Shown here: positions 52,297 to 62,321 of the stretch, piece by piece
Layout: every line of letters begins with the position of its first letter
How positions within the stretch are numbered: the first letter of the stretch is position 1
NCBI RefSeq assembly: GCF_003384725.1
Contig: NZ_QNVV01000006.1
Span: 124,001-188,000, forward strand
Origin: Chryseobacterium pennipullorum
GTDB lineage: Bacteria; Bacteroidota; Bacteroidia; Flavobacteriales; Weeksellaceae
DNA length: 64,000 nucleotides
Direction: 5' to 3'
The notes under the pieces: model-generated
Database searches by the model: none
Told to the model about the DNA's origin: nothing
Seen by the model: only the letters and a program-made list of their open reading frames with translations
Position numbers and translations under genes: made by a program

Positions 52297-54623
52297 TGAA
52301 TAATAAGTTTCATACATATTGTAAATATCTGTTGGCTTCCGGGATGGTATCCAGTGTTATTTCGTGCAGCAATACCCGATTTTTGAAAGAAGGACAGATG
52401 CTCTACACCGGAGCGGAAGTAAAAATTGAAAATGACACGATCTCCAAACAGGAAAAAAAAGACCTTCAGGCAGGATTGGAAGGCAATCTAAGACCCAAAC
52501 CCAATTCTACCTTTTTAGGATTACGTCCGAAGCTGTATTTCTATAATATCGCCAAGGAACCTAAGAAAGACAAAGGTTTCAATTACTGGCTAAAATATAA
52601 AGTTGGGGAAAAACCCGTCCTGCTAGGAGATGTAGACCGGGAATTCAACAAGGATATTATTGAAAATTATTCTGAAAATAAAGGGTATTTCAATGCAAAA
52701 GCGACGTATGATACGGTTGCAAAAAATAAAAAAGCCAAGGTTATTTATACGGTAAGACCAGGAGCCAGATACCTGATCGATGGTGTAAAATTCCAGAAAG
52801 ATTCTACGGTGGTGAATCAGGAAATCCAAAATTTAACGGACAGAACATTATTGAAAAATGGGAACCCTTTTGATCTGGATGTCATCAAGTCAGAACGGGA
52901 AAGAATTGACAACCGATTAAAAGAAAGAGGGTTTTATTATTTCCATCCTGACAATATCATTGTACAGGCAGACAGTACAGTAAGCAAAAATCACAAAGTT
53001 GAGCTTAATGTAAAGCTGAAGGACAACACTCCGGATCTGTCCACCCAGCAATTCAGCATTGACAAAGTAATTGTATTCCCTACTTATAACATTCAGGATG
53101 TAAAAGACGGGAAGTACAGCATTCCAATGGATAAAGATTCTCTTTCTAAATACGCTTTTGATGACATCTACGTGATTGATCCGCAGCATAAATTTAAACC
53201 TAAGATCTTCGACAGGGCATTATATTTTAAAAAGGGAGATCTTTATAACCGTTCTAACCACAATCTGACCCTGAACCGATTAATTAGCTTAGGTGTCTTC
53301 AAATTCGTAAAGAATGAGTTCATCGTATCGGATTCTTTGAGCCATAAATTTGATGCCTACTATTTATTAACGCCAAGACAGGTCCAATCACTTCGTCTTG
53401 AAGCGTTGGGAAGAACAAACTCTGCCAATTATGCAGGGAGTGAGCTGAATCTGAACTGGACACACAGAAACTTCTTCAAGGGAGCGGAACAATTTAAGGC
53501 CGCAATTTTCGGAGCTTTTGATTTCCAGATGGGAGGTGCCCAGGATGCCAATAATATTTTCCGGGCAGGGGGAAATGTACAACTTTCCATCCCAAGAATT
53601 GTGGCGCCGTTCCGTTTTCATTCTTCCAGTGAATTTGTTCCAAGAACGAATATCACATTGGGATATGAATTCCAGAACAGAACAAAATATTATACCCTAA
53701 ACAATTTCACCGGATCATTTGGATATATATGGAAAGAAAATGCAAGGAAAGAACATGATCTGAAAGTCATTGATATCACCTTGGTTTCACCTGCAAATGT
53801 TACGGAAGAATATCGGGCTAAATCCGCCAAAAATCCTGCTATGCAAAGGATTGTTGATAAACAGCTTATTTTTGGTCCTACGTATTCCTATACTTATACC
53901 AATACGATGCTGCCGAAAACCAATACCATTTATTATAAAGGAACTTTGGATCTGGCAGGAAATATTACAGGCCTCGTTACTGGTGCCAATGCCAAAAAAG
54001 ATAAACAAAAGGAAATTTTCGGGATTCCTTTCAGCCAGTACGTAAAAATTGAAAACGACTTCAGGTTCTATCATAAATTTACAGAAAAATCTTCACTGGC
54101 AACGAGATTTATCGGAGGAATTGCTTATCCATACGGAAATTCAGAATTTATTCCTTTCTCTAAACAGTTTTTTTCAGGCGGGAGTAACAGTATCAGAGCC
54201 TTCCGTGCGAGAACTTTAGGACCTGGAAGTTTTGACCCAAGAACAATTGATCCAGGTACTTATTTTGATCAGTCCGGAGATGTAAAGCTGGAATTAAATG
54301 CTGAATACCGCGCGAATCTTTACAAATTTTTAAATGCAGCTGTTTTTGTAGATGCCGGAAATATCTGGCTGCTTCGTGATGATTCTACAAGACCAGGTGC
54401 TAAATTTTCAAAGGATTTTTTAAATGAAATTGCCGTAGGAGCCGGAGTTGGCCTGAGACTTGATTTTTCTATTCTAATTTTAAGACTGGATCTGGCGATG
54501 CCACTGAGAGTTCCGTATTACGAAAAAGGAGATCGATGGGCTTTCGACAGAATCAATTTTGGAGATTCCAACTGGAGAAAAGATAATCTTGTATTAAACA
54601 TTGCTATCGGATATCCTTTTTAA
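52296..54623 (+). CDS. tamL: BamA/TamA-family outer membrane protein (TamL)
   Basis: The ATG overlaps the tamB stop by one base (TAATG), so the two are translationally coupled. The 775-residue protein has a lipoprotein signal (ASGMVSSVISCSNTRFLKEG, cysteine near residue 24), POTRA-like domains (YLIDGVKFQKDSTVVNQEIQ) and a C-terminal 16-strand Omp85 barrel (FFSGGSNSIRAFRARTLGPG, ending in VLNIAIGYPF with the terminal aromatic). The RARTLGPG motif is the conserved barrel block. In Bacteroidota this lipoprotein form (TamL) works with TamB. Confidence 0.92.
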   Translation: MNNKFHTYCKYLLASGMVSSVISCSNTRFLKEGQMLYTGAEVKIENDTISKQEKKDLQAGLEGNLRPKPNSTFLGLRPKLYFYNIAKEPKKDKGFNYWLKYKVGEKPVLLGDVDREFNKDIIENYSENKGYFNAKATYDTVAKNKKAKVIYTVRPGARYLIDGVKFQKDSTVVNQEIQNLTDRTLLKNGNPFDLDVIKSERERIDNRLKERGFYYFHPDNIIVQADSTVSKNHKVELNVKLKDNTPDLSTQQFSIDKVIVFPTYNIQDVKDGKYSIPMDKDSLSKYAFDDIYVIDPQHKFKPKIFDRALYFKKGDLYNRSNHNLTLNRLISLGVFKFVKNEFIVSDSLSHKFDAYYLLTPRQVQSLRLEALGRTNSANYAGSELNLNWTHRNFFKGAEQFKAAIFGAFDFQMGGAQDANNIFRAGGNVQLSIPRIVAPFRFHSSSEFVPRTNITLGYEFQNRTKYYTLNNFTGSFGYIWKENARKEHDLKVIDITLVSPANVTEEYRAKSAKNPAMQRIVDKQLIFGPTYSYTYTNTMLPKTNTIYYKGTLDLAGNITGLVTGANAKKDKQKEIFGIPFSQYVKIENDFRFYHKFTEKSSLATRFIGGIAYPYGNSEFIPFSKQFFSGGSNSIRAFRARTLGPGSFDPRTIDPGTYFDQSGDVKLELNAEYRANLYKFLNAAVFVDAGNIWLLRDDSTRPGAKFSKDFLNEIAVGAGVGLRLDFSILILRLDLAMPLRVPYYEKGDRWAFDRINFGDSNWRKDNLVLNIAIGYPF

Positions 54624-54632
54624 TATTTTAAT

Positions 54633-55568
54633 ATGATAAAAAATGCAAAATTTTTCTGGGAAGTTCTAAAAGATACATTTACAGAATGGAACAGCTCTTC
54701 CGCATCAAAAGATTCGGCAAGCCTGGCCTATTATGCCATCTTTTCCATTCCGGGATTGCTGATTATTATCATTTGGGTTCTTGGAAACTTCTTTGGTGAG
54801 GAAGCCATCCGTGGCCAGATCAGCACCCAGATCAGTGGTATTATGGGAGCGGATGTAGCCAAAAGTATTGAAGGAATGCTGGCCGGAGCCCTGATTGACA
54901 AAAAAAATATTTTCATGAAGGCAGTAGGGGTCGGCTCATTGGTCTATGGTTCCACCACGCTCTTCTTCCAGCTTCAGCACTCGCTGAATGCGCTGTGGGA
55001 TGTGGAAGCGGCTCCCAAAAAGGCGTTGGTAAAGTTTCTTCTGGACAGAGCCAATTCCCTGGGAATGATCCTTATTCTTGGCTTCCTGCTTATGATTACG
55101 ATGGTTTTATCTTCACTGATCAGCCTTTTTAATACCATCATCACCCAATATTTTGGATTCGAAACCTATATGCTGGTAGAAACGGTCAATTTCGCGGTTG
55201 GCTTTGGACTTGTCATGCTTCTATTTGCGCTGATGTTTAAAGTATTGCCGGATGTTCTGATTGGCTGGAGATCTGTATGGAGAGGAGCCTTTTTGACAAC
55301 CGTCTTATTTACTTTGGGAAAGTTTTTACTAAGCCTTTATTTCAGTCAGGTAAAACCCACCTCCACTTTCGGAGCTGCAGGAACCGTCATTCTGATTATG
55401 ATGTGGATTAATTATTCCTGTATGCTGATTTTTTTCGGTGCCAAATTCACAAAGGTATATACCTATAAGAGAGGATATAAAGTGGTTCTCTCCAAACATG
55501 CACGATGGACTCCTGCAAAACTCTATGCAGACAGTCTGAACCAGATGCAGGCTAAAAGTAGTGAATAA
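54633..55568 (+). CDS. YihY/BrkB family inner membrane protein
   Basis: The 311-residue protein starts 10 nt after tamL, in the same operon. It has six membrane segments, including SLAYYAIFSIPGLLIIIIWV, IILGFLLMITMVLSSLISL and FAVGFGLVMLLFALMFKVLP, and the signature TSTFGAAGTVILIMMWINYSCMLIFFGAKFTK-type stretch. The family was once called ribonuclease BN but is now regarded as a membrane protein of unknown role, often near envelope-biogenesis genes. A terminator follows. Confidence 0.9.
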   Translation: MIKNAKFFWEVLKDTFTEWNSSSASKDSASLAYYAIFSIPGLLIIIIWVLGNFFGEEAIRGQISTQISGIMGADVAKSIEGMLAGALIDKKNIFMKAVGVGSLVYGSTTLFFQLQHSLNALWDVEAAPKKALVKFLLDRANSLGMILILGFLLMITMVLSSLISLFNTIITQYFGFETYMLVETVNFAVGFGLVMLLFALMFKVLPDVLIGWRSVWRGAFLTTVLFTLGKFLLSLYFSQVKPTSTFGAAGTVILIMMWINYSCMLIFFGAKFTKVYTYKRGYKVVLSKHARWTPAKLYADSLNQMQAKSSE

Positions 55569-55581
55569 CAGCATATAAAAA

Positions 55582-55615
55582 AACCTCCTGAAATTATATT
55601 CAGGAGGTTCTTATT
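55582..55615. terminator. Bidirectional terminator between the brkB-family gene and argS
   Basis: AACCTCCTGAA and TTCAGGAGGTT with a 6-nt loop; the T-run TTCTTATTTT is on the plus strand and AAAAAA precedes it, so it acts on both strands. Confidence 0.8.
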
Positions 55616-57376
55616 TTACATTCTGTTGACCGTTCCAATTCCCAGTAGCTCCAACGATTTCTTGATTGTCTTCGCTGTTAGGTTGGATAGATTCAGACGG
55701 AATTGCTTGATATTTTCATCATCCTGATTCAGGATCGGATTATTCTGATAGAATGAGTTATATGATTTTACCAGATCGTATATATAATTAGCAACTAAAG
55801 CCGGGCTCAATGTTTCTGCAGATCTGGCTACAACTGTTTTAAAGTTGGCCAATTGCATAATCAGTTCTTTTTCAAACTGGTTCAATGCAATATCAGCAGT
55901 TTCTTTATCTTCAAATTCTGCCTTTGACAATAAAGATTGAATACGAGCATAAGTATACTGGATAAACGGTCCTGTATTACCATTAAAATCTATACTTTCT
56001 GCAGGATTGAATAACATTTTTTTCTTTGGATCAACTTTCAGCATAAAATATTTCAATGCCCCTAAGCCTACTGTTTCATAAGAAATTTCTTTATCTTCTT
56101 CAGAAAGGGTTTCCAGTTTTCCTAATTCCTGAGCTTTAGATTTCGCTGTTTCATACATTTCCTGCATCAGATCATCTGCATCGACTACGGTACCTTCACG
56201 GGATTTCATTTTTCCTTCCGGTAACTCAACCATTCCGTAAGAAAGGTGGAACAACTGATCTGCCCATTCGTATCCCAATTTCTTAAGGATTTTGAATAAG
56301 ACCTGGAAATGATAATCCTGCTCATTCCCTACTGTATAGATTAGCTTTTGAATATTATTCTGCTTGAAGCGTTCCACTGCTGTTCCCAGATCCTGGGTCA
56401 TGTAAACGGAAGTACCATCAGAACGCAGCAATAGTTTTTGATCAAGTCCTTCATCGGTAAGATCACACCAAACAGAACCGTCTTCTTTTTGATACAGCAC
56501 TCCTTTATCCAAACCTGCCTGGATAAGGTCTTTTCCTAAAATATAAGTATTGCTTTCGTATTGAACCTGATCGAAATCTACCCCCAATCTCTTATATGTC
56601 TCATTGAATCCTTTATATACCCAGGAATTCATTTCTGCCCAAAGGTTTCTTACTGTTTCATCTCCATTTTCCCAATCCAAAAGCATCTTCTGTGCTTCTT
56701 TTATAATCGGAGCATCTTTTTTCGCCTGCTCTTCAGAAACACCCTGATTGACCAGTTCGGAAATTTCTTTTTTATAGTTTTTGTCAAATTCAACATAGTA
56801 GTTTCCGACAAATTTATCGCCTTTTGTATGGGTAGCCTCAGGAGTCTCTCCCTTGCCGAATTTTTCCCATGCCAACATGGATTTGCAGATATGAATCCCT
56901 CTGTCATTGATGATCTGGGTTTTAATTACATCATATCCAGCTTCTTTTAAGATCTGTGCAACAGAAAATCCTAACAAATTGTTTCGGATATGTCCTAAAT
57001 GAAGAGGCTTGTTGGTATTAGGGGAAGAATACTCTACCATTACCGTAGCATTCTTCTTTTCTACAATAGAAAAACGGCTGTTCACTGATCTGAAATTATC
57101 AATAAACAATTGGTTTTTCAGTTTAACATTAAGAAATCCCTTTACTACATTAAAGCTTTCGAACAAATCCGTTTGTTCTGTCAAAGCTTCTCCCAATTCA
57201 ACACCGATTCTTTCAGGATTTTTTTTCAATTGTTTTACCAACGGGAACGTAACGATGGTAAAATCACCTTCAAACTCCGTTTTATTTTCCTGAACCTCCA
57301 GTTTGATATCTTTTAACTGATATACGTTTAAAATAACTTCTGAAAGTTTCTCTTCTATTATATCTTTACTATTCAT
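55616..57376 (-). CDS. argS: Arginine-tRNA ligase
   Basis: The 586-residue class I synthetase charges tRNA-Arg. The HIGH-type motif is SSPNTNKPLHLGHIRNNLLG (HLGH), and a KMSK-like loop appears as LPEGKMKSREGTVVDADDLM. The N-terminal add-1 domain, unique to ArgRS, is present in the first ~110 residues, and the C-terminal anticodon-binding helix bundle ends KTIKKSLELLGIGTVNRM. No internal frame disturbance was seen. It is monocistronic. Confidence 0.97.
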   Translation of the reverse strand: MNSKDIIEEKLSEVILNVYQLKDIKLEVQENKTEFEGDFTIVTFPLVKQLKKNPERIGVELGEALTEQTDLFESFNVVKGFLNVKLKNQLFIDNFRSVNSRFSIVEKKNATVMVEYSSPNTNKPLHLGHIRNNLLGFSVAQILKEAGYDVIKTQIINDRGIHICKSMLAWEKFGKGETPEATHTKGDKFVGNYYVEFDKNYKKEISELVNQGVSEEQAKKDAPIIKEAQKMLLDWENGDETVRNLWAEMNSWVYKGFNETYKRLGVDFDQVQYESNTYILGKDLIQAGLDKGVLYQKEDGSVWCDLTDEGLDQKLLLRSDGTSVYMTQDLGTAVERFKQNNIQKLIYTVGNEQDYHFQVLFKILKKLGYEWADQLFHLSYGMVELPEGKMKSREGTVVDADDLMQEMYETAKSKAQELGKLETLSEEDKEISYETVGLGALKYFMLKVDPKKKMLFNPAESIDFNGNTGPFIQYTYARIQSLLSKAEFEDKETADIALNQFEKELIMQLANFKTVVARSAETLSPALVANYIYDLVKSYNSFYQNNPILNQDDENIKQFRLNLSNLTAKTIKKSLELLGIGTVNRM

Positions 57377-57461
57377 GTTCTAAAGTTTTCTTGAAACAAT
57401 TGGGTTTCGGACAATTCTATCAAACTGTTTTCCCCCAACATTTTGGAGTACAAATATACGG

Positions 57462-57487
57462 AAATAAAAAAACCGCCCGAAGGCGGT
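57462..57487 (-). terminator. Terminator of susD copy 1 operon
   Basis: ACCGCC and GGCGGT around a CGAA tetraloop, followed on the minus strand by TTTTTTTATTTCC. The same hairpin recurs at 62267-62292. Confidence 0.85.
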
Positions 57488-57514
57488 AAAATATGAATGT
57501 TGCTAAAATATATA

Positions 57515-58933
57515 CTAGTTTTTATCCCAGAAAAGTTTTGTAGTCGCTTTATCACCACCAATTTTAGCAGCGGCAGCCTGAACATTTGCTCCGTTCAGCA
57601 CATATTCATGATCGGGATAAGGCATTCTGTACGGTACTGAAGACAAATTGGACTTCGGTGGGTTTACAAGAATCGGATAGTCCAGACGTCTGGTAAAGTT
57701 CCAGCTGGCAAATCCTTTGTTGAACATGGCAATCCAAGCCTGCGTACCGATAGATTGTTTCCAGTTCGCGGCATTAAAAGGATTAGCGGCTAAGTATGTT
57801 GCTGTATTCGCTGTACTTACCTGATTCTCTCTCATAGATTCTGTTACAGCAGTTACATAAAGTTCAGCAGCAGTACCTCCTGCAGCAAAATTTCTAGCTG
57901 CAGCTTCAGCCTTTAAGAATGCTACTTCTGCATAACTTAAAAGGTTTGAGGCTGTCGTTGCGCTTCTGAAATAAGAGCTTAATTGAGAGAATTTAGTGTA
58001 GGGGTCATTTAATTCTCCAAAAACTCCGCCTTTATAAACGCCTTCAACTTTTGTAAACCATACGTCCATTCTTGGATCTGACAGTGTACTCATCGTTTTA
58101 ATGGTTAACTCACTTGGTATAAAATCATTTCTATTAGAAGCCACTAAATTGTCAAAAACAGGATTTGAGAATGTATTCCCATCATATTTAAATTTATAGG
58201 CTTCTGCATCTGAAGAGATTACACCTGATGTAATCGCAGATTCAACAGTGGTTTTTGCTAATGCCGGATCAATGTCTGCTAGGTTAATTCCCAGTCTTAA
58301 TTTAATAGAATTTGCGAATTTTTTCCACTTCGTCATATCACCACCATAAACCAGATCACTGTACCCGCTTCCAGGTTTTATTGAGGCGACAGCCGCATCA
58401 ATCCTTTTAATTAAATCAACATAAATTGTTTTGGCATCATCATACTTTGGAGTTAAAATTTCATTTGGCTTAAATGCCTCAGAATAAGGAACATCCCCAT
58501 ACGTATCCACAATATTTTCCCAGATAAAAATTTCTTCTATTTCCAATGTTGCCAATTTGTTGGCTCGGACCTCATCGGTCTCTACCTCATTTTTAAGATT
58601 TGCTTTTGCCTGTCTCAGATTATTAATACTGTAAACATACATTCTGTTAAAATGATTACGGGGCTGATTACGCGTTACCAGATTATATTGTGTTTCATCC
58701 GGATATTGAGTTTCTGCCCATTGCTGAGTAAAAAACCTATAATTATTAAAATTCACACTAGGATTATCCATATAATAAGACGACTGATACATAGCGGTAG
58801 CTAATAAATTTTCAGACGGAAGAATTGACGGATGTTTAGGATCATCATTCAGAGAAGTTAAATCACCTTGACATGAACTTAAAGCTAACCCAATACATGC
58901 AGATACTAAACTTATTTTTATAATATTTTTCAT
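57515..58933 (-). CDS. SusD/RagB-like nutrient-binding lipoprotein (pair 1)
   Basis: The 472-residue surface lipoprotein has a signal ending in GLALSSCQGDLTSLNDDPKH and the tetratricopeptide-rich SusD-like_2 fold: PSENLLATAMYQSSYYMDNP, NKLATLEIEEIFIWENIVDT, SEAFKPNEILTPKYDDAKTI and the end TTKLFWDKN. SusD proteins cap the SusC transporter and bind the substrate, usually glycans but also peptides and other polymers. The gene lies 10 nt after the SusC gene. Confidence 0.92.
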   Translation of the reverse strand: MKNIIKISLVSACIGLALSSCQGDLTSLNDDPKHPSILPSENLLATAMYQSSYYMDNPSVNFNNYRFFTQQWAETQYPDETQYNLVTRNQPRNHFNRMYVYSINNLRQAKANLKNEVETDEVRANKLATLEIEEIFIWENIVDTYGDVPYSEAFKPNEILTPKYDDAKTIYVDLIKRIDAAVASIKPGSGYSDLVYGGDMTKWKKFANSIKLRLGINLADIDPALAKTTVESAITSGVISSDAEAYKFKYDGNTFSNPVFDNLVASNRNDFIPSELTIKTMSTLSDPRMDVWFTKVEGVYKGGVFGELNDPYTKFSQLSSYFRSATTASNLLSYAEVAFLKAEAAARNFAAGGTAAELYVTAVTESMRENQVSTANTATYLAANPFNAANWKQSIGTQAWIAMFNKGFASWNFTRRLDYPILVNPPKSNLSSVPYRMPYPDHEYVLNGANVQAAAAKIGGDKATTKLFWDKN

Positions 58934-58943
58934 TTTACGCTTT

Positions 58944-61943
58944 TTAGAATTTAAATGTTACATTGACACCCAGGTCTCTTGTCGTAGGCATTGCACCGAT
59001 TGACCACCCATAAGAGTTCACACCTCCGCCTACCATGGCTTCCGGATCTGCATATGGTAGATTTTTATGAATTATCCATAAGTTTCTCCCTACAATTGAA
59101 ATTTTTGCATCGTAGATCTTTGTACCTGCCAATAAAGATTTTGGAAGGGTATAGCCAATACTTGCTTCTCTTAATTTGACAAAAGATCCATCATACACAA
59201 ATTCGCTGGCAGGTTGTGTTTTATATCCCATGGCAGCATTATTGTCAAATGCAGATAATTGGATATTATTTGGAGTACCATCAGGAAGGACTCCAGGCAG
59301 AACAATAGGATTATCTCGGTAACCTCCAACAGCAGTTTCTTTATATAGGCCGGAAGAAAGCCCGTAGTACATATCCGTTGAGAAAATGTCTCCGCCTTTA
59401 CGCACATCAATTAAAAAGCTTAAAGAGAATCCTTTATAATTGAAGCTGTTTCTGATACCTCCAATCCAGTCAGGAGTCGTGTTACCGATTACCTGATTAG
59501 GGTTTTGTAAATATTTTCCTGTTTTTGGATCGATTACTTTTTGTCCGTTTACATAAGTATAATCAGCCCCAACTAACGTTCCCCAGGCCTCACCTACTCT
59601 GGCATTTAGTGATACACCTCCCTGAAAGCTATTTAATAAATAATTTTGAATCCCCGGATAAAGTTCTACTACTTTATTCTGGTTTTTAGACCAGTTAGCA
59701 TCAATATTCCACGTAAAGTCTTTTGTTTTGATTGGCACAAGACCTAACTGCACTTCGACCCCACTATTATCTATTCTACCAGCGTTAAATACTTTACCTG
59801 TATACCCAATAGCTGCAGATGTAGGTAATGGTGAAAGAATCTGAGGACTCGTTCTTGTTTTATAATAAGCAAAATCAACTGTTATTCTATCTCTTAAGAA
59901 ATGTGCTTCAGTTCCAACCTCAAATTCATTAGCTTTTTGAGGTTGCAGCCCTGGTAACGGTTCATTCAAAATAGAGTTATAGATTCCCATGCCATTTAAG
60001 ATTCCGGCAGACCTATAATTATTGTATAATTGATAGGAAGATGCCGCTCCACCAACCTGCGCATAATTCGCTCTTATTTTCCAGAAATTCATCCAGCTTT
60101 TGGTGTCAAGAATTTCAGACATAATTAATGATCCTGTTATGGAAGGATAATTAAAGACATTATTACCTTGTAGCAATGTTGATGTTTGTTCAACTCTCCA
60201 TGTTGCATCTAAATAGAATTTTTTGTAAAAATCAAATGACGCGGTACCATACCATGAATTAGTTTGTATTGTATACTCATTTTCGTCCGGTGCAAGCGGC
60301 GCTTTCTTAGAATTTGACAGAGCAAAAATTCCTGGTACTATCAATCCTCCTTCCGTAGAAGCATAGACAGAGTTAAAGTGGTTTCTTCGTATATTACCTC
60401 CAACAACCCCAGAAATATTAATATTATCCGTAATATCAAATTTATAATTCACCATCAAATCATAATTGGTTTCCGTCTGAAGGATATCACGTCTCGCGTA
60501 TCCGGAGCCAATAGAGTTATTGGACTGTCCGAAAGCTTGCGGAAGTGAACCTACAGCCAGTCTGTTTTCAGCCATAAGATTTGTTCTATCATAAGAAACC
60601 TTTCCAGTAACACTAATATTATCTAATAGATCATATGTTAACTGGCCATAAGTGAAGTTTCTGTATCTTTTATCTGAAGTATAATTCTGATAAGCCTGGA
60701 AATAAGGATTATTCCAATAAGCAGGAGCTCCATTTTCAGCCGTCTTTCTGTTCCAGGTCACATTACCGTAATTATTGGCAGCGCTGGCCACATTAGGATC
60801 AACATTTGCAAAATATGAGTTTTCAAGTGCTTTAAGATCTACATTTGTCTGCCACCATTGTCTGAAACCGGTCATCGGGTTGTTAGAGTATCCCGTAATG
60901 CTTCGACCTCTCGTATCCTGCAGAGTCAGTGTAGAATAAAAGGATGAATGCAATTTAGGAGTCAGATCATAATTAATTTTTAAGGAGAAAGTATTCTTAT
61001 TAAGATGAGAGTTGGGTATTAACCCATCCGACATCATATTTTCATAAGTAAAATTTATATTTTTTCCTTTTTGACCTTTTTCCAATGTTACACTGTTGAT
61101 GTAAGTCTCTGGATTATTGAAAAATTCGATAGGTCCGTTTTTTGCAGCTACCCAAGGTGTTGCCTTTTTGTAATTAGGCGATGAAGGATCAAAATAATCC
61201 CATTGATGAACTAATAAATTTGGGTCAAATTTTGGGCCCCAGGAGGCATCTGCGCCAAAATTGGCATTAAACAAGCCGTCACTGGCTTTTGATCCAAATT
61301 CTTGCTTATAACCAGCACCATATCTGGTCTGATATTCAGGGAACGTAGACTTATCAATAAATCCTACCTGTATTGCGGAAGAAAATGTTACTCCCCATGA
61401 TCCATCATCTTTACCTTTTCCATTCTTAGTGGTAATTACAATCACTCCATTTAACCCTCTTTCACCATACAAAGCAGATGCTGCCGCTCCTTTTAGTACG
61501 TTAATCGACTCAATATCTTCCTGGTTAATATCAGACAAGGCATTTCCATAATCTATTGAATTGGCCTGAGTATTAGCATTATTAACAGGAGATCCGTCAA
61601 TAACAATTAGGGGGTTACCTCCTTGTAACGATTTCACACCCCTGATCAACAAATTGGAAGATCCTCCAAAGTTATTATTAGTCGTAACATTAAGACCTGC
61701 CACCTTACCTGACAATTGTGCTGCAATATTCCCGGTATTAGTGGTTCCATCGGAAAGGGCACCTGCTTTGATTTCCTGGGAAGCATATCCCAAAGATTTC
61801 TTCTCTCTTTTAATCCCCAGCGCAGTTACCACTACTCCTTCGATCTCTTTTGCCTGAATTGTATCCTTCTTCTCCTGGGCGTTTACAATAGCCATAGAAG
61901 AGGTTACTACCAAAACAAGAAGACTTGCTGTTAGTTTCTTCAT
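58944..61943 (-). CDS. SusC/RagA-like TonB-dependent outer membrane transporter (pair 1)
   Basis: The 999-residue transporter has a signal peptide (MKKLTASLLVLVVTSSMAIV, then NAQ) and goes directly to the plug (KKDTIQAKEIEGVVVTALGI, TonB-box-like) without the usual N-terminal carboxypeptidase-regulatory-like extension. The plug has RGVKSLQGGNPLIVIDGSPV and the NVLKGAAASALYGERGLNGV block. The 22-strand barrel ends with LWIIHKNLPYADPEAMVGGG and a final TFKF. The SusD partner is downstream and the pair is leftward. No promoter element was clear. Confidence 0.93.
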   Translation of the reverse strand: MKKLTASLLVLVVTSSMAIVNAQEKKDTIQAKEIEGVVVTALGIKREKKSLGYASQEIKAGALSDGTTNTGNIAAQLSGKVAGLNVTTNNNFGGSSNLLIRGVKSLQGGNPLIVIDGSPVNNANTQANSIDYGNALSDINQEDIESINVLKGAAASALYGERGLNGVIVITTKNGKGKDDGSWGVTFSSAIQVGFIDKSTFPEYQTRYGAGYKQEFGSKASDGLFNANFGADASWGPKFDPNLLVHQWDYFDPSSPNYKKATPWVAAKNGPIEFFNNPETYINSVTLEKGQKGKNINFTYENMMSDGLIPNSHLNKNTFSLKINYDLTPKLHSSFYSTLTLQDTRGRSITGYSNNPMTGFRQWWQTNVDLKALENSYFANVDPNVASAANNYGNVTWNRKTAENGAPAYWNNPYFQAYQNYTSDKRYRNFTYGQLTYDLLDNISVTGKVSYDRTNLMAENRLAVGSLPQAFGQSNNSIGSGYARRDILQTETNYDLMVNYKFDITDNINISGVVGGNIRRNHFNSVYASTEGGLIVPGIFALSNSKKAPLAPDENEYTIQTNSWYGTASFDFYKKFYLDATWRVEQTSTLLQGNNVFNYPSITGSLIMSEILDTKSWMNFWKIRANYAQVGGAASSYQLYNNYRSAGILNGMGIYNSILNEPLPGLQPQKANEFEVGTEAHFLRDRITVDFAYYKTRTSPQILSPLPTSAAIGYTGKVFNAGRIDNSGVEVQLGLVPIKTKDFTWNIDANWSKNQNKVVELYPGIQNYLLNSFQGGVSLNARVGEAWGTLVGADYTYVNGQKVIDPKTGKYLQNPNQVIGNTTPDWIGGIRNSFNYKGFSLSFLIDVRKGGDIFSTDMYYGLSSGLYKETAVGGYRDNPIVLPGVLPDGTPNNIQLSAFDNNAAMGYKTQPASEFVYDGSFVKLREASIGYTLPKSLLAGTKIYDAKISIVGRNLWIIHKNLPYADPEAMVGGGVNSYGWSIGAMPTTRDLGVNVTFKF

Positions 61944-62321
61944 ATCAATTAAATTTTATATCCGCACAAATTTGCCAATTTTCTTTAACAATTCAATCAT
62001 AAATGTTAAAAAATATATCGAATTCGCAATTATATACAAGAGATAATACAAATCAATTAAAATTTTAAACTAAAAAAATAACATAAGTAAAAAAAATACT
62101 ATCAATTCAGCAATATTGAAAAAATAATTTAATCAAAATAATCTATTATCAGTATAAGAGTAAAAACATTGAAAAACCATAAATCACAATAAAAAGAGTT
62201 ATAGAAGCTAAATACGCTGCCAATTCCCTTATTTTCGGAAAAAAAAATAAAATACCGCGCTATACAAAAACAAAAAACCGCCCGAAGGCGGTATAATATA
62301 ATATGAATGTTAAATAATGGA
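61944..62321. other. AT-rich intergenic region upstream of SusC pair 1
   Basis: 378 bp, very AT-rich. It holds only the terminator of the second operon at 62267-62292. No -7 box with proper spacing was found for SusC, and no sigma/anti-sigma gene is present. Confidence 0.4.
62267..62292 (-). terminator. Terminator of susD copy 2 operon
   Basis: ACCGCC/GGCGGT around CGAA, with the same tetraloop and T-rich minus-strand flank (TTTTTTGTTTTTG) as at 57462-57487. Confidence 0.85.
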